From contig OW028576.1 in the NCBI GenBank assembly GCA_932294295.1, positions 46,780,628 to 46,844,627 on the forward strand: 64,000 nucleotides of DNA, written 5' to 3'. The notes beneath the pieces were generated by a model. The model saw only the letters and a program-made list of their open reading frames with translations, made no database searches and was not told where the DNA came from. Made by a program: the position numbers and the translations under genes. The first letter of the stretch is position 1. Each line of letters opens with the position of its first letter. Shown piece by piece: positions 25,754 to 36,152 of the stretch. The DNA is from Alitta virens. Taxonomy: Eukaryota > Annelida > Polychaeta > Phyllodocida > Nereididae.

Positions 25754-26177
25754 CTTTTCCATTAGGGCTATTTGTCGATAAAAGTCCCTGTGGTGGTAGC
25801 TTAACTTGGCAGGAAGATTTCAGTCTTGCTCCAATCACAGATGGCACTGTGGACACCTGTTTCAACACGTCAACAATCAGCAAGACACCTGGAGGATGTG
25901 GTGGAAACTAAATGATTCTGCAGGATTCCAAACAGTTTCTGTGACTTACAAGGATGCAACAAGTTGTGGTGGTATTCACATGCCAGTTGTTTCTGTTAAA
26001 CCAATTGATTGCAATGAGCGAGCTGATTGCACTAAAGGAGTTTTGCTGTATCCCAAAGTCATGTCTGTAACTGATCAATGTTCATACATTTCTCCAGGCA
26101 GTATGGCATGCTTCAGTGATTCAATTTACATTGAATTTCAAACAAATATCATTATTTGTGAGGTGTCATTATTGTAG
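25754..26177 (+). pseudogene. frameshifted fucolectin-like exon
   Basis: Acceptor TTATTTCAG ends at 25753. The exon aligns with the minus-strand exon 9862-9441 throughout (PITDGTVDTC, then TWRMWWKL, then FQTVSVTYKD, then CNERADCTKGVL), but a one-base deletion near 25887 in the ATCAGCAAGACACC stretch breaks the frame. With the loss of the upstream splice donor it is probably no longer used. Confidence 0.75.
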
Positions 26178-26224
26178 AAAGCATTGTTATTTTTCTCAAA
26201 ATAAACCAGGATGTGCATCCACCT

Positions 26225-26365
26225 GAAGGAGTTTTGCTATATCCCAAAGTTATGTCTGTAACTAATCTATGTTCATATATTACTCAAAGTACAGCATTAT
26301 TCAGTGATTCAAGGTATATTGAATTTCCTGCTAATATTGTTGTTTGCGAAATGTCATTATTCTAG
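26225..26365 (+). pseudogene. tandem partial copy of the fucolectin-like exon 3' end
   Basis: A second copy of the last 47 codons of the exon (EGVLLYPKVMSVTN to CEMSLF and stop) follows 50 bp after the first. Its frame is open to TAG, and it is closer to the 9441-9862 exon at the FPANIVVCEMSLF end than the adjacent copy is. It points to a third source copy or gene conversion. Confidence 0.7.
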
Positions 26366-27234
26366 AAAGTATTGGTGTTTATGACAGTCTTTGCACCAGC
26401 CACTAGTGCATAGCATATCAATATATTTTTTACTGATCAATGAAATGGTCTCCTTTATTATCTGTATTGTTTACTACATTATCAGATAATGTGACATATC
26501 AATTTAGCTGATATTGGTTCAACGTCAGCCTGATCTAGCATGGAAACTGGATTCTTACTTTAATTTTTACACACATGCTAAATTAGACCGATCCATCAGT
26601 CCATGTAGATGCAAAGACTGATTTGAAACCATAGGCCCATACGACATTTTCTAAAAGCCACTTTAGTCAACATTGAAGATTTTAAGGATAATCAAAATTT
26701 TCGGAAAAAATCTGTTCAGTCATAACTGTAGGCAATATTTATCTATGTCAATGTGAATTGCTGGCCACCAAATTCATTTAAATGCAAAATACCACAAGAT
26801 TGCGACAAAATATCAATAAAATGTTGTGATGGTCACTCCATCGTCAATTTGAAGGTACAGAGCCTCAATGATCCCCACACCCCAGAACTGAAGGATGTAG
26901 GTATATGTATTCAGGAAGTTTATTTAAGCATGACAAAGACTAAAATTAATTCCACATACAAGAGGAAAATAATAAAAGAAGAATCCCAAAGTGAACCGAT
27001 AATAACAAAAAGAGAACTTTAAGGAGGGGCAAAGGGGAATCCCAGAGGGAACAAGATAGAACACCCAAAAAATAAAAAGCTTAATTAAGACAAATGCAAC
27101 AGTTTTGTACATGGCAAGCCGTGTCATATGAATTGATGAAAACCCTCTTTATATATTTCTTAAATCCATATAGGCTATGGGTATGAATTTTATTAGTAAA
27201 ATCGAAGGTGTATTATTATAAGTGTTTGGAATTC
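26366..27234. other. non-coding spacer
   Basis: No gene supported. The 26753-27022 open frame is Cys-containing at its start but has no splice or family support. Confidence 0.45.
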
Positions 27235-28080
27235 TATGAAGACCAATTTTCATAGAGTCATGTTTAATACACGGCAACTAGAACGTTGTGTGTTATGTCT
27301 GGAGAATTTTTTAAACATATGGTTACCAAAATAACAAGGTAACAATCCTGCTCCTGTAAATAACATAATTTCAGTTTATGCAATGCACAGATGCGGTTGG
27401 CTTAAGTAGGGAAAGTTTCTTCAATAAAGGTTCAGAAATGTGCATTGTATTTGCTGTTTGTAAGGTTTCAAACTAATTTTTTCTGTAACCTTTCCAACTT
27501 TTCTGCTTTGCATCCCTCATAGTAACACTCCATAATTCAGGTGTGGCAAAGCTAAAGTATTGTATGATGTTAATGGAGTAACTTGTGGCAAAACATGTTT
27601 CACCTTGTTTGTAATTCCGGAAATTCTTGATAATTTCTGTTTATGACATCAATATGAGAGTTCCAAGTGAGATGCTTATCAAAATGTATACCTACATATT
27701 CTATTGGCTGAGTATCTATTTTAAAGTTTGGTGAGTCAACATTCCGTTGAGAAGTGTGAAATATCATTGCTTTAGTTTTTTTTATATTCAGTGATAGTTT
27801 GTTTAACTTTAACCAAGCAATCACATTTTGTAACTTATTATTAATATTTTCTTCTATGATATAATTTTCAGTTCCAAAGCAGCTTATGCAGGCTAAAGTT
27901 GTGTCATCAGCATATATCACTGGATGGAAACAACTGAAAAACAACAAAGGGCCAAGAATCGATCCCTGAGGAACACCTGTAGTAATCAACATATATTCGG
28001 AATCAACATCATTAAATCTGACAAGTCAGCCATGTCACACATTTCATGCTCTGATGGCTGCAGAAGTAAAATGATATTGG
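27235..28080 (-). pseudogene. LINE reverse-transcriptase fragment with YADD box
   Basis: The minus-strand frame 27992-27600 reads ITTGVPQGSILGPLLF, then VIYADDTTL (the catalytic YADD box), then WLKLNKLSLNIKKTKAM and VGIHFDKHLTW. This is the RT palm/thumb of a CR1/Jockey-like non-LTR element. Inverted paralog of 22030-23015. Upstream and downstream RT parts are frameshifted; no complete ORF2 or endonuclease. Confidence 0.78.
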
Positions 28081-28374
28081 AAACCAACCTGCATGGTCAA
28101 TCAAGCAAGATAATTTGTGATGCAACAAACACTACTAGTAAGCTAATGCACAACACTCTGTCACGAAATATGTTAATAATAAATGTGACCTTTTTACCCG
28201 AATGATTTTGTCATTTGTACATATAGACACAGTCATTCCTTTTTCTTTGTTCAGTAACATAATACTTGATATGCCCATTTCAATTAAATGCATAAGTTAT
28301 GGTAAAAATCATAAGCATAACATCTACGAAAAGAAAATGTAGGACATTTTTTTTTAAACAAGATATTGTAACTG

Positions 28375-28690
28375 ATAGATAGATAGATAGATAGATATGG
28401 AAAGTGCAGCCCTCTAAGGCAAGTTATGGCCGCTATTGAGGGTTGATTTAGGAGGTGAGGGAGAGGAGGAATCTACCCATATGATGCACATTTACCACAT
28501 GGAAGGGGTCTCTTACTTGCCTCAGCATATACACTGAGTGCAAGGGACCACCAATTCAACGTATCATCTGAACAACATCCAGCTGAGATGTTGCTCATGA
28601 ACTTTCCTGGGCTTGGGATTGAACCCGGAACCTTCAGAGGAGCAGGCAAGCATCCTACCACTAGACCACCCAGCTGCTGGGTGCAGTATT
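28375..28690 (-). mobile_element. tRNA-derived SINE, copy 2
   Basis: Minus strand: the A box TGGTCTAGTGGTAGGATG (about 28669-28652) and the B box GGTTCAATCCC (28625-28615) give an RNA polymerase III promoter typical of tRNA-derived SINEs. The 3' end is a (GATA)n tract on the plus strand at 28374-28397. Better preserved than copy 1 at 21363-21665. Confidence 0.85.
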
Positions 28691-28929
28691 TCTCGTAAAA
28701 AGGTGTTCAATACAGAGTTATTCAGAACCAGCAACAAGCCAAACCTATCCATATCTAGCCATATCTGACTGGAGACAGACTCAACTGAAGCCCTACATCA
28801 GTTAATTCTATTGAGAATTAGATATAATTATTTGCAGTTTTGTTACATGACCATGGGAATCTTAGCACAGGGTTTGAAATAAGCTGTAAACTGATAAAGC
28901 AATCAAACTGCATAATTATTACTTAAATA

Positions 28930-29330
28930 ATAAACCTTCCATTCGAAACCGGCATAGTACCGGATAACATGAAATTAGCTTAAGCGATACCCATATACAA
29001 GAGCAAGGATATTGGTGAAATAAAAAACTACAGACCCATTTTACTATTACCTGCATTCTCGAAAATAACAGAAAAAGCAATTCACTGCAGAATATTTGGG
29101 TATTTGGTCTCTTTTTTACTTCACAATATGGCTTTCGAGAAAATTACTCCACTGAATTACCAATAATGTTTTTAAACCAATTTTGAAAAACCATTATTAA
29201 ACATTTTCAAAACAGACTTGATAGCATGGGAATTTTTTTAGACTTTTCCTTGGCTTTCCCTTAAACACCAAATTTAACTTAATAAATTGCAGCATTATGG
29301 AATTCGAGGAACAGCACTAACAAGAAAAGC
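28930..29330 (+). pseudogene. LINE reverse-transcriptase N-terminal fragment
   Basis: The plus strand encodes IPDNMKLA, then IKNYRPILLLPAFSKITEKA, the conserved RT fingers block of non-LTR retrotransposons, followed by frameshifted remnants. Inverted paralog of 20820-21200. Confidence 0.7.
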
Positions 29331-30590
29331 TCTCTTTAAAAAGAGGACTGTATCAGAATTGGTTAACGTATTCTAGACATGCAAAAAAATAAAATAAAAT
29401 TGAACTATTTTGTACAGACTAAAGGGTATTATGCAGGTAACATAATTATACTGACAAGGTTTCATGTCAAAATATTACAATCAATTAGTATAGTTCATAT
29501 AAATTTATGTCTTTGTCTTTATTGCTGAACATGCTATAAAATGCATTTTTACATATATCCTCGCTACTCTTGCCTAGCTACCCACACCTGTCTGCAAATC
29601 AACCATTTGCAAAATCAAAAGTGGTTCCGCTATAAACCCAGATTGATGTCGTATGAGAAATTACAGTGTACAGTTTCAAATGCAATCAGCTATCAGAAAC
29701 ATATAGAGCAATTGACAAATGCAATTTGTGTAATTACACTGTTTCACTTAAGAAAGAGGAAGAAGAGTGAGTGTGTGTGGCCAGTTTTATTCGGTCAGAG
29801 TGAGGGTGTGTCACTCAACTGGCCAATCATAGCCAGATGCCTGCAATGAAGTGACCACTGCCACACTGATATACAACAGCAGCATCACAAGCACACATTC
29901 ATTGTGGATTTTTGTTAACAGCCAAAGCACCATAGTTACCCTTCAAATCACATCAATTTTCATAGGAATGAAATAATGTCCATTGATGTTTGAGGGGGGA
30001 ACTGTTAAGATTTAATAAATACCTAGGTACAATAAAACCAGGCACTTTTGACAAATGGTCCTCAATTCAAAGTTCAAATCACATTAGTTTTCATAGGAAT
30101 GAAATAATGTAAGTAGATATTAAGCTTTTGTTGAGTTGCTAGGCATTTTACATGATGGGCCTCCAACAGATATTTTTTGAAAACCTTCACAAGCTTTCAC
30201 CCTTAAGACCAAAATGAACCATGCCAATTTCCGGGAAATCAGACTAACATGGATGAGTCCATCGATGTTTGAGGGGGCAACTGTTAAGATTTAATAAACA
30301 ACTTGGTTAAAAAAACCAGGCACTTTTGACATATGGTCCTCAATTCAAAGTTGCTTCATTTTATTCAAGGAAGACAAATGTGCCATAGTTAAGTTATTTA
30401 AGCCATTTTGAAGGATGTGCAGATGAGTGATCTGTACACAAACATCAGTGATGTCACTAGCAATCTTCACATGGCTCAGAAGATTATTTGTAAAACCTAT
30501 CTTAGTAAGATTCTATATCTCTATGAGTTCTGCTAATTATACGAGATGTAATGGATTGAGATTCTGATACAAAAAGTTCTATAAATATTT
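29331..30590 (+). repeat. direct copy of 16680-17570
   Basis: Shares the motifs ACTGTATCAGAATTGGTT, CTCGCTACTCTTGCCTAGCT, TGTAAGTAGATATTAAGCTT and ATCTCTATGAGTTCTGCTAA with 16680-17570 in the same orientation. It also contains a local near-duplicate (TCCATTGATGTTTGAGGGGG at about 29980 and 30260). It separates two blocks of arm B. Confidence 0.7.
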
Positions 30591-30599
30591 ACCAGACAG

Positions 30600-31851
30600 G
30601 TGTCTTTATGGCAACTCATAAATCAGTCCATTTGCAGGAATTCATATCTGACAGGTAATCATTGTATCCTCGGCATTCTAGAACAGTTGACCTTTTAAAT
30701 ATTTCACATCAACATAATTATAACATGTTTCACGGAACACTAAAAAGAGCGAAAATATGATAATGCATCTGTCAAATTCATTGATAAGGCATCAGCTAGA
30801 ACATATGTTCCATCCAATTGACTCCTGACATAAGATAAGATAATTTCCAATTCTATAATATTATACAGTATATACACAATGTATAATTTGGGACTTTTGT
30901 ACAGGTTGTCTTTGTGTGACCCTCCACAAATGATATTCCATAGTTCATTGTTCAGATGCACATAATAAGGGAATAAAGTGTAAGACAGTTCCATCAAATT
31001 AGACATTTAGAATAAGTATGAAAAATAAAAATCTAGCTGTGTTCAATATGAAAAAGTCCATTGCTATTGAGTATGTGAAAAAATATATATAATTATTAAC
31101 AGAGAATAAGTAATAAGATACAAGATACTTATACAAATGACAATAACAGAAACAAACACATAAAAACATGAATGACATAGTGGAAGCATCTCTTGCAACG
31201 CAATACAGCCATGGCCATAATTTCTCGGACACTTGCAATAGATTGTGACTGAGGGTGCATTTTTTAAATTTTGCATGTACTTTTTATAACACTTGGCCAT
31301 GTATATGGACTAGGGTATGTATATGGACTAGGGTATTACGATGACCTGCATGTTCGTCAGTTTAACCCTCCCTTTTGTCTCTCCATCTGTTAATCTTCCA
31401 CATTTATTGACATGATAACTTCAGATCCATTGATGCAAGGCTCATCGAACCACAGGTAATATGCGTCACAAGGGACAAACTCATCCAGAACCTTGTGGTT
31501 CTTCACTCAGCTCCCGCCGGCAAAACATGTAGGAAGATTAAGCTCTTCCCTCTAAACAACCATCCAAAATCTCATTAATATTTTGGTATGATTGAAGTGC
31601 AAATGTGTTTTCAGGACAGCAAATATGATCCCTGAAGAAACTAATTCAAGAAAAAGTGCCATAAAGCAACACACTAGACCAAAATAAAGAGTTTTAAAGG
31701 TTCCAAAAACTTTGGTCATGGCTGTAAAGTGCATGTTTATTTGACACTTCTGCGAAACACCATCACTGTTTTCACAAATTATTTTCATTAGGTGGTGGGA
31801 AGTGCAAATGTCATCACCCTCCAGATTTGGCAATTATGTAAATGTTCCACT
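30600..31851 (-). repeat. arm B block left of the Polinton
   Basis: Reverse complement of 19412-20540. The match continues on the right side of the Polinton (50292 onward), which fixes the insertion point. Confidence 0.85.
31846..31851 (+). repeat. target-site duplication, left copy (TCCACT)
   Basis: Six bases identical to 50292-50297. Six-bp target duplications are the norm for Polinton/Maverick integration. Confidence 0.95.
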
Positions 31852-31910
31852 AGTAGTATGTGGTGCGCGCTGATGTCAGAGCAGCGCCTCTAGTGGTAAT
31901 TTTGGAACTA
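31852..31910 (+). repeat. left terminal inverted repeat
   Basis: 59 nt matching 50291-50233 in reverse complement with two mismatches (positions 15 and 41). Starts 5'-AG as usual for Polintons. Confidence 0.95.
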
Positions 31911-32135
31911 GGGATGTAATCCCCTGGTGGAAATTTTGGAACTAGGGATATAAACCCCTGGTGGAAATTTTGGAACTAAGGATGTAAACCCCTGATGGTG
32001 CATTTTGGAACTAATAACTCTGCCCCTAGAGGTAAATTGTGAAACTAGAGGCTCTGTGCCTATTGGTAAATTTTGGAACTAGGGTTCTGCCCCCCCCCCC
32101 CCTCCTAGGGGTAAAATTGGAACTAAGGGGGGTAC
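31890..32135 (+). repeat. subterminal iterated repeats, left end
   Basis: About seven diverged units of roughly 33 bp, each with (T/G)GGTAAATTTTGGAACTA-like cores followed by a CCCCT block. A poly-C run (32088-32102) interrupts the last units. Similar iterations occur at the right end. Confidence 0.85.
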
Positions 32136-32344
32136 AGATGATTCTGCCACATGCTGAATTTCAATATTTAACAGATGCATATTTATAATTGGTTGTGACT
32201 TGTAGCCAATCACGTGTAAGCTAAGTTAACCAATGGGATAACGGTTCGTTTAATATAAGATTGCAAATATAGTATATGGATTAGTATACACATTAGTACT
32301 AAGCAAGGGGCTTTAGTCATTTAGCTATTCTTATAAATATAAAA

Positions 32345-33061
32345 ATGGCAAGCAAGCAACTTTATTACGGAGCACCTGAAAGGTTGTTAAAACTTCATAT
32401 GTCTTCTCAAACTTGCTTTATTACCTGTGAAATGGAAAAAGAAGATCCCGATAAACTTTTGTTAGCAAGAAGTTATTGCGAACTTCTATGGTGCCTCAAA
32501 CAGACGCTATCAATTAGCCATGATTACTTAAGCCACAAAGATATGACGTGTGGATGCAAGGATATCATACTACACAGCGATCTCAGATCTATTATACACC
32601 AAGGTCAAATTGTTAATGATCTGATTGGCATCCAAATTGATGAAGATAGAAATGACTGTTGGATGATATCTAATAGCAAAAAATTCTTTTTGATATGCCA
32701 ATTTCTTGACAGCACATCAACTGAATTTCAAGACATGGAGGATAACATGGATTTTTTAGAATATCAACTTGAATCCGAAATGAAGCACAGTGACATAGCA
32801 AGAAGATATTACAGTATACTGAAGGATCTGGAGAGCTATCTTCAAATGAATTGCCCTACATTAGACCATTATACAGGATGCCAATGTAAATCCTTTCTAT
32901 TACTGAGCTCTGTATTAGCACGATACGTTACAGTTGAAGAAAATATTGATGAAATAATCAAGCAAGAAGTGGAAACTGACCCTACATCTTGCTGGCTTAC
33001 TCAAACTATTGACAAATACAGGTTAATATGTTTAATTCACGATATGGCGAGATGGATGTAA
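32345..33061 (+). CDS. unknown two-repeat Cys-containing protein
   Basis: 238 aa, first gene of the element, with a TATAAATA-like box at about 32331 just upstream. I see an internal duplication: residues about 41-122 and 148-235 share the pattern AR.Y..LL..L, then C.CK (CGCK and CQCK), then a D.CW block, then K...LIC...D. No signal peptide, membrane segment or known catalytic motif. The second repeat runs through a possible splice donor at 33022, so read-through to the stop at 33059 is favoured over a splice into the next open frame. Polintons carry variable accessory genes at this end; a host-interaction role is only a guess. Confidence 0.7.
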   Translation: MASKQLYYGAPERLLKLHMSSQTCFITCEMEKEDPDKLLLARSYCELLWCLKQTLSISHDYLSHKDMTCGCKDIILHSDLRSIIHQGQIVNDLIGIQIDEDRNDCWMISNSKKFFLICQFLDSTSTEFQDMEDNMDFLEYQLESEMKHSDIARRYYSILKDLESYLQMNCPTLDHYTGCQCKSFLLLSSVLARYVTVEENIDEIIKQEVETDPTSCWLTQTIDKYRLICLIHDMARWM

Positions 33062-33307
33062 CACTGCGCATTCCACTGAGAATTGAGTCATTCACACTCA
33101 ATCTTTCACATTATGTTTATATATATCATGATAATTCAGTTTCACTTGGACATCTGATGGGAATCAGTACAGTCATGATTCTAACCTGCCACATCATTTT
33201 TATGGCACTGTGCGACCTACTGTACAGTCTAAATGATTTAATATATAAACGAAAAATATCATGACAATTCAGTTTCACTTGGACATCTGTCGTGAACAAG
33301 CGCTATC
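33062..33307 (+). other. short intergenic region with imperfect tandem copies
   Basis: ATATATCATGATAATTCAGT and TTTCACTTGGACATCTG near 33121-33160 recur at 33252-33290 (TTCAGTTTCACTTGGACATC shared). Possibly a duplicated promoter or UTR segment for the downstream frame. The 33028-33264 open frame falls in it and is not supported. Confidence 0.5.
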
Positions 33308-33859
33308 ATGATTTTAATACATTGGGCGATAATAGGACAGAAGCTCTGTGGAAATGAACTGCATTATGTAATACTTTTCAAAAGCAGGTCTTTTAACACA
33401 CTGGAAAAATGTCAAAGGAATTATGATATTTACGCCGTTAATGGGATGATTACAGCATTGTCAAGTCAATTTCTCAGCTACAGTGTAAAGTACATTATAA
33501 ATAATGTGGAAGAAGAATCGGAAGCGGAATCAGATACGGACACGGAAGGCGAGGAAGAGATCGAGTCCAAGAATGGTGTAAAAACTACTAAACTCGGAAA
33601 AAACCCTAAAAATGGTCACCCTGCAATGTCCCATCCATCAGGCTTTGTTCGACACAATGGACGACCCGAAGATGTGAAAATGAAATGGAGACTGTATCTT
33701 GTAGACAAATGTTGTTATCGAGACCACTGGGAAGAAATTACTTCTAGTACAGAAACTTTCTTAACTATAAGAGACGGCTTGGTAAATTTTTGGAATTCAC
33801 AATTCGATAGATTTAATCCAGGAATTAAATATGAAGTTATTATGGAGCTTGTAAACTAA
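33308..33859 (+). CDS. unknown protein with acidic linker
   Basis: 183 aa. The first ~65 residues are mixed hydrophobic, a very acidic stretch follows (EEESEAESDTDTEGEEEIES, about residues 68-87), and a C-terminal block is rich in Trp/Phe (KMKWRLYLVDKCCYRDHW ... NFWNSQFDRFNPG). No recognised family. The start is uncertain: an AG acceptor at 33386-33387 could join upstream sequence in frame. A polyadenylation signal AATAAA follows at about 33902. Accessory gene of the Polinton. Confidence 0.5.
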   Translation: MILIHWAIIGQKLCGNELHYVILFKSRSFNTLEKCQRNYDIYAVNGMITALSSQFLSYSVKYIINNVEEESEAESDTDTEGEEEIESKNGVKTTKLGKNPKNGHPAMSHPSGFVRHNGRPEDVKMKWRLYLVDKCCYRDHWEEITSSTETFLTIRDGLVNFWNSQFDRFNPGIKYEVIMELVN

Positions 33860-34053
33860 TCATTATACAAACTATATCAATAACATGCTGTAAAGTTTGA
33901 CAATAAATGTATTCAGATACTTTAAAAAATTGTTATTACGTCACTTATGCATGTATCACGTGATATGACCGCTAACTGATTTCTTTAGTCGCTTCGAGCT
34001 AGTAACTAGTTCAGTCTTATCAATGATACCGGCAGCCAAGGTATATGTAACAA

Positions 34054-35153
34054 ATGGATAAGGTATTTATTTCCTATCTTGAAAAGATTTATTACCAACC
34101 GCAGTCTCCAGGAAGTTTTACAAGCAGGGATAAAATTTGGAGGTTTATCCGGTCAAGGCGTGACAAACCCAAAGGTTTAACATTAAAAATTGTTGAACAA
34201 TGGTTGCAACTTCAAGACACACCATCTGTGTATAAATCTCGAGGTTCTAAGTTTAAAAGAGAAAAAATAATTGTCTCTTGTAGAGATGAACAATGGTCTG
34301 CTGACCTAATGGATACAAGTAAACTAAAAAAAGAAAATGACAATGTAACTTTTATATTAGTTATAGTTGACATCTTTTCCAAATTTTTGCTGGGCAGAGC
34401 CACTTATTAATAAAAAAGCTGAAACAGTTAAAAAAGGTTTCACTAGGGTTTTCGACCAGGGGCGTATCCCACAAAGAATTTGGGTAGACGCTGGAAGCGA
34501 ATTTCAAAATAACTTACTGAAAGTATATTTCAAGGAAAAAGACGTTCACATGTTCATAGCTAGGTCAGAAAGTAAGTCAGTCTTTGCGGAACGTCTGATT
34601 AAAACGTTAAAGTTGAAAATGTATAAATATATGTATCACAAACAAACTTACAAGTATATCGATGTTTTAAGTGATATAGTGTATTCATACAACAATTCAT
34701 ATCACAATTCAATCAAAATGGCTCCAATGGCCGTAAACAGTGCAAATGAACTTGATATTTACACCACGCATTACATGCCGACTGTAAATAAAAACAGTGT
34801 CACGGTGAAGAAACCATCATTTGCCAAAGGAGATTTGGTCAGACTATCTCATGCTAAAGGTAAATTTACTCGTTCCTTCAGAGAAAGTTTTACTGAAGAA
34901 ATATTTAAAATTAATTACGTTATATTATCCACATCCCAGATACACAGTTGAAGACGGTTTAGGCGAAAAACTTAAGGGCAGTTTTTATGCACATGAATTG
35001 GCACTAGTACATCCTGACGATAATAGATCGTATAAAATAGATAAGATAATAAAATATAGAAATAATAAAAGGCAAGCTCTAGTTTCATGGTACGGTTATT
35101 CTAGCAAATTTAACTCTTGGATACCATCAAGTAATATAAAAAGGTACAAGTGA
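34054..35153 (+). pseudogene. Polinton RVE integrase with chromodomain, two frameshifts
   Basis: Retroviral-type integrase that would insert the element's DNA. Three overlapping frames cover it: 34054-34410 (N-terminal region and first catalytic Asp in WSADLMD, residue 84), 34367-34951 (second Asp in VDAGSEF and Glu in FAERLIK), and 34821-35153 (C-terminal chromodomain, SWYGYSSKFNSWIP). The frame changes fall at about 34383-34395, beside a T5 run, and at about 34915-34935. All three DDE residues are present, so damage looks recent, or the shifts are sequence errors. The chromodomain is typical of Polinton integrases and may bind histone marks to guide insertion. Confidence 0.9.
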
Positions 35154-35181
35154 ATACATTATTTTTAAATTAATATATCTA

Positions 35182-35634
35182 ATGGAGGTAACTAAACGCA
35201 TAATATACGTGTCTAGTGAAGATTCCAAAATATTTTTTCCCACGAACAATCAGCAACGTTTCACATACGTTTTGAGTGCACCTTTTATTTTAGAGGGAAA
35301 GTGGGAAGTTGGATTACGAGATATAACTGTCACTCTAAGTACTGCAGTACAATCTATGGATCCAATTATACTTGACATTAGTTTAGAACAGGCCAGTGGT
35401 AACATAAGACAGGGTATTGAAAGCATGGTCATAAAAAGAGCTATCTGCAATCCTAGAAAAGATTGTACGTCAATTTACTCTCTGTCAGGCTATTTAGACA
35501 CAGTTAAGCTGAGGTCACCTGATCTGGATCGCCTGGACTTTGTTATAACCCCAGTTCAACCAAACAATTTGTCATTTGATAACCAGGCATCTGCACACTT
35601 AACACTCATTCTGCAAAAAGTCCGAGAAAACTAA
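35182..35634 (+). CDS. penton-like minor capsid protein candidate
   Basis: 150 aa. The N-terminal block (FFPTNNQQRFTYVLSAPF, then LEGKWEVGLRDI) is the conserved signature of the small single-jelly-roll type protein that precedes the major capsid gene in Polintons and adintoviruses. Position between integrase and major capsid fits. The rest is beta-rich without membrane segments. Start codon follows GGAGG-like purines and fits the conserved N-terminus. Penton assignment is from motif and synteny, not structure. Confidence 0.65.
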   Translation: MEVTKRIIYVSSEDSKIFFPTNNQQRFTYVLSAPFILEGKWEVGLRDITVTLSTAVQSMDPIILDISLEQASGNIRQGIESMVIKRAICNPRKDCTSIYSLSGYLDTVKLRSPDLDRLDFVITPVQPNNLSFDNQASAHLTLILQKVREN

Positions 35635-35645
35635 GTACAGTAATA

Positions 35646-36062
35646 ATGATTTTCAAAACTTACAAGTTAAACATAGAGCAGTGGGAGGATTATTTTATGA
35701 ACCAAGTAAAAGGAAATGAACAAAGAAAAAAAAATTCAGGGCAGTCTATAGTTAGTGGAGGCATAGACCATGGAGAGGACTCAGAATCCTTATCTGTGGT
35801 AGGTAGTTTCAAAAAGAAGAATTTGCCAGAAGATCCAATTACATTAACCATGACGTCACCAGCTTCAGCTACAGTTGAAATGGCCAAATCTGAACTAGTT
35901 AATATTAAAGATGAAATACAGACGAATATAGGCAGTTCGAAAAGATCACTCAAGAGGAAGTCATCTAGCTCTGCCAACAAAAGGGATATTAAGAAAAAAA
36001 GGAATAACAACCAGGTTAATTCTTACAAAGACGTATTTTCACGTCACGGGAATAAGTCATAA
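35646..36062 (+). CDS. basic virion/core-like protein
   Basis: 138 aa. The short conserved head (YKLNIEQWEDYFMNQVKG) resembles the N-terminus of small proteins found next to capsid genes in other Polintons. The middle is acidic/serine rich, and the tail is strongly basic with nuclear-localisation-like clusters (KRSLKRKSSSS and KRDIKKKRNNN). It starts 12 bp after the previous stop, between penton-like and major capsid genes. A DNA-condensing or capsid-associated role is inferred from charge and position. Confidence 0.6.
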   Translation: MIFKTYKLNIEQWEDYFMNQVKGNEQRKKNSGQSIVSGGIDHGEDSESLSVVGSFKKKNLPEDPITLTMTSPASATVEMAKSELVNIKDEIQTNIGSSKRSLKRKSSSSANKRDIKKKRNNNQVNSYKDVFSRHGNKS

Positions 36063-36152
36063 AATATAGTATAATATACTATATTACATAAACAGTAATT
36101 ATCATTTTACTTAAGTCTCTGTTAAGTTATTAATATTATCATAGATATCATA

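Noticed and set aside
26753..27022. 89-aa frame with five cysteines near the start
   Set aside because: No splice sites, signal peptide or recognisable domain; the C-terminal half is low complexity.
33022..33387. Intron joining 32345-33021 to the frame at 33388
   Set aside because: Phase would fit, but the second repeat's conserved LIC motif lies beyond the proposed donor and the donor (GTTAAT) is weak, so read-through is favoured.
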